DNA from: Mesostigma viride
Taxonomy: Eukaryota; Streptophyta; Mesostigmatophyceae; Mesostigmatales; Mesostigmataceae
Direction: 5' to 3'
Assembly: GCA_009746045.1 (NCBI GenBank)
Contig: RPFO01000082.1
Coordinates: forward strand, 3,028,741-3,092,740
DNA: 64,000 nucleotides
The translations under genes and the position numbers were made by a program. Positions 58,651 through 64,000 of this stretch are shown here, piece by piece. The notes under the pieces were generated by a model. That model was not told the DNA's origin and ran no database searches. It saw only the letters and a list, made by a program, of their open reading frames with translations. Position 1 is the stretch's first letter. Every line of letters starts with the position of its first letter.

Positions 58651-59430
58651 TCAAACATTTCAGGACTGCCTGTGGCTGAAACGGCCCCTGGCTGGGCTCC
58701 CAGGTGTCAACGTGCAATGACAGTGCTGTCAATGGGCCCATTGAAAATTTTGGGCCGTGTGGCCCCCACACGGCAAGGGGTGTATTATCATTGTTTTATG
58801 TTGGAATTGCTTTTACATATTCACGTTGCCCAGGGGAAAAAAAAATCTCCACCTATGACTGGGCTTTTGTAGCTAGGCTGTACATATCCAAGGCAAGGGA
58901 GTTGTGTAGTTTCATTGAATGTATTCTGAATGCAACGCTTCATTTGGTAGCTCAGAGGACGAGACGTATTGTCGGCTGATGGTAAAATCGCTTGATCAGC
59001 ATGCAAGATCTATACGTAATATTAATTATAGTTATATCTCCTAATTCATGCGCATCTTCTCCCTCGATCATTTCTGAGCCAGCCCAAAAAACTAATTATA
59101 GATCGGCACTAGATCTCGGCTGCATATGGCTTGCGCCGGCACCAGCCGAACGCGCGATCATGCACACACGGTGCATACACCTACTAGCTTGCATGATAGA
59201 TGCGCACCAGCTAGTGCATGGCTGCATGGGCCGGCCATGCTTATCTCATATACATGTGGGCCCGGCCTTTCATCACCGCCATCCAGGATGCTGATGCCGT
59301 GAGGTCCGCAGCAGGCCTGCACTACCGCCCGCACCGCTCAGGCCGCCCAACGCCGCCTTCCTCGGGGCGGCACTCCCTACAGTAGGTCGCGCCACCGTCC
59401 TCTCCCCCGCAGCATTCCCTGCCCGCGTCA
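58651..59430. other. 3' flank of the giant gene and intergenic DNA
   Basis: Presumed 3' UTR followed by unassigned DNA. No gene or known repeat family is visible until the LINE fragments that begin near 59450. Confidence 0.4.
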
Positions 59431-59439
59431 TCGATAAAC

Positions 59440-59600
59440 ACCAGAAAACCTACACGGGTATTCTGCACACGGCGAATTGGATGGCTCTTTTTGATTACCT
59501 CAACGCCCAGGGAGCTAGATAAACCTGCCATGAACTACATCCAGATGTTGCTGGCCGACCTAGTGGTCCCAGCTCAGTTTGAACAGCGCATCCACTCCCT
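59440..59600 (+). pseudogene. Fragments of two LINE C-termini
   Basis: 59450-59522 encodes TGILHTANWMALF...YLNAQGA, homologous to the start of the RLE-LINE fragment at 13505. 59529-59600 encodes MNYIQMLLADLVVPAQFEQR and IHSL, homologous to family C at 43859. The second fragment stops exactly where the ORF1 element begins, so that element probably inserted here. Confidence 0.55.
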
Positions 59601-61560
59601 CGAGCCACGAGCCACGAGATAGCCATGGCTGACGGCGGAGCTCATAACTTTCACGTTTGAGCACCGAATTTAGCCGTGAATATCACAATCGATGCGTCTT
59701 TCTACGACGCACATGCTGATATAATTTTCCAAAGCTATTACGCAATATACGATGAGCAAACGCCTCTCGACGCAACGCAGCCTGGCGGCTGCGCTCGGCA
59801 ATGAAAATCCGCCTGCAGCTTCGGCTGCAGCTTCGCCCACCGACCCAGATGGCAACGGTGACACTAGTCGTGCACTGGTGCCCGCCCAGCCTTCCGGGCT
59901 CGCCTCGCCCTCTGCATCGCCTGAACCTAAGCGCAGTCGCTCTGCTGAGCCGCCCTGGGAAGAGCGCTCCTTTGACGTCAACAGCCCCGGCTTCTGGCAG
60001 CGCAGCCCCGGTTGGTTCATGGAAGACGTGTTTTACGGCAATCACGCCTCGCTTCTAGCCCTGTGCGTGTACCTCACGTCCCACAACCGTGGCCGCTGGC
60101 CTGGTGACGGCAAGCTTGTCGACCCCGCCGAGGCTCTCCCAATCATTCACCGCATGCCTCGCCCCAGGCTTCAACGCTTCGCCCTCTGCTCCCTTGTTGG
60201 ACGCTCCGAATCCGAGATCTGGGCTTCCCAACCGCCCCCCCCCACCTTCCCCACCGAAGCCACCATCCGCACCCTCCTCAAGGAAGCTTTCGAGCAGCAC
60301 GTGACCCCTCTTGCCGCAGATGTGGCGGCACTTGGCGGCACGCTGGCTGCTGAGCTCCCCACCATCCCCACCGCCACCGCCACCCTCCTCGCCTCCACCC
60401 CCCCCCCCCCCTCCGCCTCCACCGACTCCATCACCGCCCAGCTCCGCGACATCGACCAGCGCCTCAAGGATAATGCAATCGCTATCGAGGCCGGTCTTGC
60501 AGAACACAGCAGGCCTCACCGCCCAGGCAGTGAAGGACATTGCCGCCAAGCCAGCCCCGGCTGGCCTGGCCGGCGATCCTCCTCCCATCACGACCTGGGC
60601 GGACATGCTTAAGCAACATACCACCTCCACCACCTCCGCCGTCGCAGCCCAGCTCCAGCGGCAGACGCTTGACCTCCGCGAGGAGGCCGAGCTCGCCAAG
60701 CGCAGCCTCAACGCCATACTCAAGAACTTCGACATGGAAGCAGGTGAGAATTCCGAGAAGCTTGCACGTGCGTTTGAGAGCAAAATCCTTGCACGCATGG
60801 GCCTTCTTGGTGAGATCAAGCTGACCGCCCACCGCCTCCCCCGCGCGCGGGGTAAGGCAGGGGCGCCTCCGCTTCTTCTCATCTTTGATAGCCCAGCGGA
60901 CAAGATTTCGTTCCTCCGACGCCGCAAGCGGCTCGAGAATACTCACTTCACCGTGGACGACGACCTGACCCTGGCACAGCAACAACGGCGACGGGAGCTA
61001 TGGCCGACCTACCTCCAGCTCCGGCAGACCAAGGCGGGCCAGCCGGTGTACTGGAAGGGGGCGGCCATCTACGTCGGCCACAAGCCCTGGCAAGCAACCC
61101 CCTCGACCACCGCGGCCCCAGCAACTCCAGCCCCAGCCTAGGGGAATACAGCAGTAGTGTAGAATAGTTAGACAGTGGCCTTGTACATGCCTGCCTACTA
61201 CAGGCACTATACACCAGCTTCGGCCTAGCCTTTTTAGTCATGTACATGTGTGCCTATGATGAGCCACCCTCCAGATGATACCTAGCTTTATTTAATTATG
61301 CCGTGCCCATGCAGGGGGTCACTCCCTGCTGAGAAGCCATGCCCTAGCTTTTGTATAGCTGTGCTGATCTTCCCCACCTATGACAGGCTCCCCTTAGCTG
61401 GGTGTTGCCTGAAACTCTGGGTGGTGCAGGTGCCCTAGTGTGCAACCTAGAGCAAGTGTTGTTTACATTCCCACCCTTGCAGGAAGTAGCTTAGAATGTA
61501 TGATAGGCCATATGCCCCTTCTCTGGGCTATGTGCTACATATACTCCCAACGTGCCAAAT
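59600..61560 (+). mobile_element. Family D retroelement, nearly complete: 5' UTR, ORF1 only, 3' UTR
   Basis: It begins GAGCCACGAGCCACGAG, with a 5' UTR shared with the inverted copy at 5700-5925, then ORF1 (59752-61141), then a 3' UTR that matches 41066-41170 and, from 61302, the family D 3' regions at 1.2, 2.5 and 3.3 kb. The covarying hairpin is at 61311-61329. It ends GTGCTACATATACTCCCAAC with a damaged terminal hairpin at about 61540. No reverse transcriptase lies between ORF1 and the 3' UTR, so it must be moved in trans if it moves at all. Confidence 0.6.
59752..61141 (+). pseudogene. LINE-type ORF1 (RRM and C-terminal domain) with one frameshift
   Basis: An RNA-binding ORF1 protein of about 460 residues if one frameshift near 60490 is ignored. 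The first frame runs from the ATG at 59752 through SPGWFMEDVFYGNHASLLAL, a Pro-rich part and ITAQLRDIDQRLKDNAIAIE. The second frame picks up at LQNTAGLTAQAVKDIAAKP and runs to a stop at 61139-61141. It contains a coiled-coil-like segment (DLREEAELAKRSLNAILKNF), an RRM-like core with RLPRARGKAGAPPLLLIF and KISFLRRRKRL, and a CTD with FTVDDDLTLAQQQ and RRELWPTYL, the layout of L1-type ORF1p. Copy 2 at 40.4 kb reads straight through the frameshift site, which supports the join. It lacks any catalytic domain. Confidence 0.75.
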
Positions 61561-61589
61561 GTAAACAGTTTATTTCTTTGTTGTGCCCG

Positions 61590-62120
61590 TTCAAAGGGCC
61601 GGGCCGCGACACCGATGTGGACGTTTGCGGGCGGGCTTAGGACTGGCCGGCCAACCAGGTAGACACCTCCTATGGCAGGCCGGGTCCCCTTGTCCCCTCG
61701 CAACCCACTAGCTGGCAAACTTGCGCGCGCCCCGCACTGACGCGGCGCGACCCGGACCTATGAGGCACAACTACTTGAAGATGCAGGGCTTCTGGGCCCT
61801 ATCTGTACTCCGCGCCTGCATGATAGACAAGGAGAAATGGGGTGCCGCTGAATGCTAGGCTAGCATGCAGGGTATAAAAGTCCGCAGGTGGAGGTTATTG
61901 ACCCTGAGGATAGCTACCGCCTCGTCTGCCATGCATTATTACAGGAGAGCACAGCTCAGATGAGCTGATGAGGATTAAATATCCCCCTACAGTGACTATA
62001 TGGTTGGGGCACATGTGATGCAGACGATATTTGTAGCTGTCGTGTAATTATTTTCTAAGAGATAAGCATAGTACTCCGTGGCATGCCCATGCATGCGCAT
62101 GCCATGCAACTTACTTACTT
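61590..62120 (+). mobile_element. Family A LINE, third 3' copy
   Basis: It retains ANQVDTS (as in family B HLARTNQVDTS), the GCGCGACCCGGACCTATG block, CTTGAAGATGCAGGGCTTCT, GACAAGGAGAAATGG, GTCCGCAGGTGGAGGTTATT, and the end of the frame before a degenerate stop region. The tail hairpin (about 62072-62107) has an 8-bp stem TGGCATGC/GCATGCCA and is followed by two to three TTAC units. Frames are broken throughout. Confidence 0.6.
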
Positions 62121-62506
62121 GTAAACGCTCAAGCAATACGACACAGGACATATATTGCCGTGTATAGCAATGAGCTGCGCAGAATTCAAACATCGATAAG
62201 TAACTTCCTGGCTGCAAAGCCTCTCGGGCAGGTGCCAGCACGCCCATGCAAATTATTGGCCGTGTTTCTAATCATACCCTCTAGCCGTTTCTGGCGTGGC
62301 TTTATCCAAGTTTATGGTCGCCCTAAACGCTGGATTCTTACACATGTAACCCAAATCCACTCGACACCCTCCCAGTACCGACCTCCCAAAGAGATGCATG
62401 ACATATCAGCTAGCAGATGTCAAACTCAAGAATCCTAGCCATACTTGTCGATCGAAGCCAACGGGAAAAGCCAAGGTGCGCTTCCTCAAGAACAGGGGAG
62501 CCGTCC
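62121..62506. other. Intergenic DNA, 3' flank of the partial gene at the right end
   Basis: Nothing recognisable. It should include the 3' UTR of the minus-strand gene whose stop codon is at 62507-62509. Confidence 0.4.
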
Positions 62507-64000
62507 TTATTGCTTGTGTCGGGACTTGACGTGGCTGTGCACCACTTTGCGCACGTATTCTTTGATCTTTTCCTCCAACCGCTCCTTCTTCAGCTGTGAC
62601 AGCCCAGGGTCAGGTGCCGGTGCATAAAAAAATGCCAATTAGGGAAGAGAAAGAAGAAGAAACGTAGTGAGCAGTCAGACACTGTTGTCAGGAGAGGGTA
62701 GTGACAGGCACCGATATCTGATATGCACATGCTGCCCTGCATGGCGACACCTATGCTCCATGGCTTGCGAGCATCCAAATGTCACACCGTGATCCTCATA
62801 GGGTGGGTACCCGGCGTACCCCATTGGTCTCGTGACCAACTCCAGTCTTCCGTGAAGACTGGGGGGGGGGCACCTTCCTTAAACCATCCACCCCCCCTGT
62901 TCCATCTTTGTCCGTTCTGTTACTTTGTCTCCAACCACTCTCCCCCCCCCTCCTCTTTTATATCAGCCCCTATTGCCCTGATCATCCTTCAACCGCCCTC
63001 GATGACCCCTAGTGCCCCTATTGCCCGTACCACCCTTGAAGCGTGCTCTGTTGCGCTCATCACGGCATCACAAGCCATGTTGGCCATTCAAAGTGAAATG
63101 ATCTGGCTGCGTACACCGTGCGGCGATCACCCGGTAGCTGCTGGCTTCTAAACTACTCACCCGCCAGCGGCCGCTATTTCTACCACTCACCCGGTAGCTG
63201 CCGCTCTTCTGCATTGCGCCTGCCTCCATCTGCAGAATGTTCTTCACGCACTTGTCCTGCAGCCGGCTGGACTCGAGCGACGTGATCTGGCAACCGGTAC
63301 ACGGGGGGGCAACCCGCACATGAGAGCCCAACACCCAGAGGCAGGGCCAGAAGACAGACGCCATAAACAACCATGGGGAAATAAAAAAGACCACAGGCAA
63401 AGCTAAGGCTTAGAGATAAACCAATTACAAAATAAAATGCGATGGTAGACAACTACCAATTAGTCACATGAACGCGCACCTCAACACGGGAAAGCGATTC
63501 CCCCCCCCCCCCCTTCCCCCCCCCTTTCCCCAGCCATTTGCGCATGCGCCCACCTGCACGCGCATACAGCCATAAACACAAACAAGCCAACACGCTGAGC
63601 GTATTGTCTGCTCGCACTAGCCCACATGTCATCTGCTTGCACAATAGCACCTGTCATCTGTTTGTGCTAACGCACGTACCGCCTGTTTGTGCTCGTACTT
63701 TGCCAGCCGGTTCTTGACCATCACCGCAATCTGGAGGCGCATCAAGGGGTGAAGCAGGCAAGGGGTGGAGGAGCAAGGGGGGGGGGGGGGAGGGAGCCAG
63801 GTATGCCGTGGCATAGGGCAAATGACTAAGTGATTGGAACAGGGCGAGTTCTGGAAGACACGGTTGCAAATTTTCGGGCATACAGCCGGGGGATGGGTCC
63901 AAGCACGGGACATGAGGCCAAGGGATCGGGGCATGACTGGGAGCGAGACAAGTCAACGACATGGGGGGATCACCACAAGCGGATCCACACCAGCGATGGC
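62507..64000 (-). CDS. Unrecognised gene, last three exons
   Basis: Three minus-strand exons join in phase 0: 63680-63730 (AVMVKNRLAKYEHKQA), 63191-63286 (ITSLESSRLQDKCVKNILQM to KSGSYR) and 62507-62593 (LKKERLEEKIKEYVRKVV to SRHKQ and a TAA). Splice sites are CTCCAG and GTACGT, TGCCAG and GTGAGT, and CACAG. The 77 encoded residues are basic and probably helical. I do not recognise the family. The upstream exons lie beyond the window. An additional small exon between 62594 and 63190 cannot be excluded, although the phases already match. Confidence 0.55.
62594..63190 (-). other. Intron of the partial gene, with poly-pyrimidine tracts
   Basis: The 597-bp gap between the last two exons contains C- and T-rich stretches (62863-63010) and a near-duplicate of the exon end: ACTACTCACCCGCCAGCGGC at about 63152 beside CCACTCACCCGGTAGCTGCC at 63182, both resembling the donor context. 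No further exon is visible. Confidence 0.4.

Noticed and set aside
1-64000. CRISPR array, prokaryotic operon or defence island
   Set aside because: Spliced genes and LINEs show a eukaryotic nuclear genome. The tandem repeats are micro- and minisatellites without unique spacers of constant length.

Overview
The window is nuclear DNA of a eukaryote with spliced genes, most likely a green alga or another member of the green lineage. The reasons are a plant-type cytosolic tryptophanyl-tRNA synthetase, an actin-depolymerizing factor whose first coding exon is apparently only the ATG (as in land-plant ADF genes), and a protein with 38-residue OPR-type repeats and a RAP domain, a class greatly expanded in green algae. 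The species cannot be named from the sequence.

Four complete genes and one partial gene are supported by splice sites that all agree in phase. They are an ADF/cofilin (8322-10052, +), a tryptophanyl-tRNA synthetase of 12 exons (15083-24602, -), an RS-rich OPR-RAP protein (25232-32466, +) that starts 629 bp from the synthetase in divergent orientation, a 4008-residue acidic coiled-coil protein of 4 exons (45146-58650, +), and the last three exons of an unrecognised gene (62507 to about 63730, -).

The space between genes (about 1-6 kb, 10.7-14.5 kb, 33.9-44.2 kb, 59.4-62.1 kb) is a graveyard of mobile elements. There are 3' ends of at least three LINE families (A, B, C), an ORF1-only element with an RRM-type ORF1 (D), a LINE with a zinc-knuckle plus restriction-like endonuclease C-terminus, two neighbouring TTAA-flanked DNA transposons, and a dispersed repeat with one constant end. 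Several element tails share the same architecture: a hairpin of two stacked helices followed by a tetra- or pentanucleotide array. Very long simple arrays are also present: 900 bp of AACCC, about 190 bp each of ACGG and GGGT, and about 150 bp of GAATT.

The most interesting signals are the covarying 3'-terminal hairpins with simple-repeat tails shared by diverged retroelements; the 900-bp array that lies in a synthetase intron and would be transcribed as GGGUU repeats; a run of twelve 10-residue repeats in the giant protein; the RS-OPR-RAP architecture; and two DNA transposons that share one TTAA target site. I see no CRISPR array, no prokaryotic gene cluster and no viral gene.
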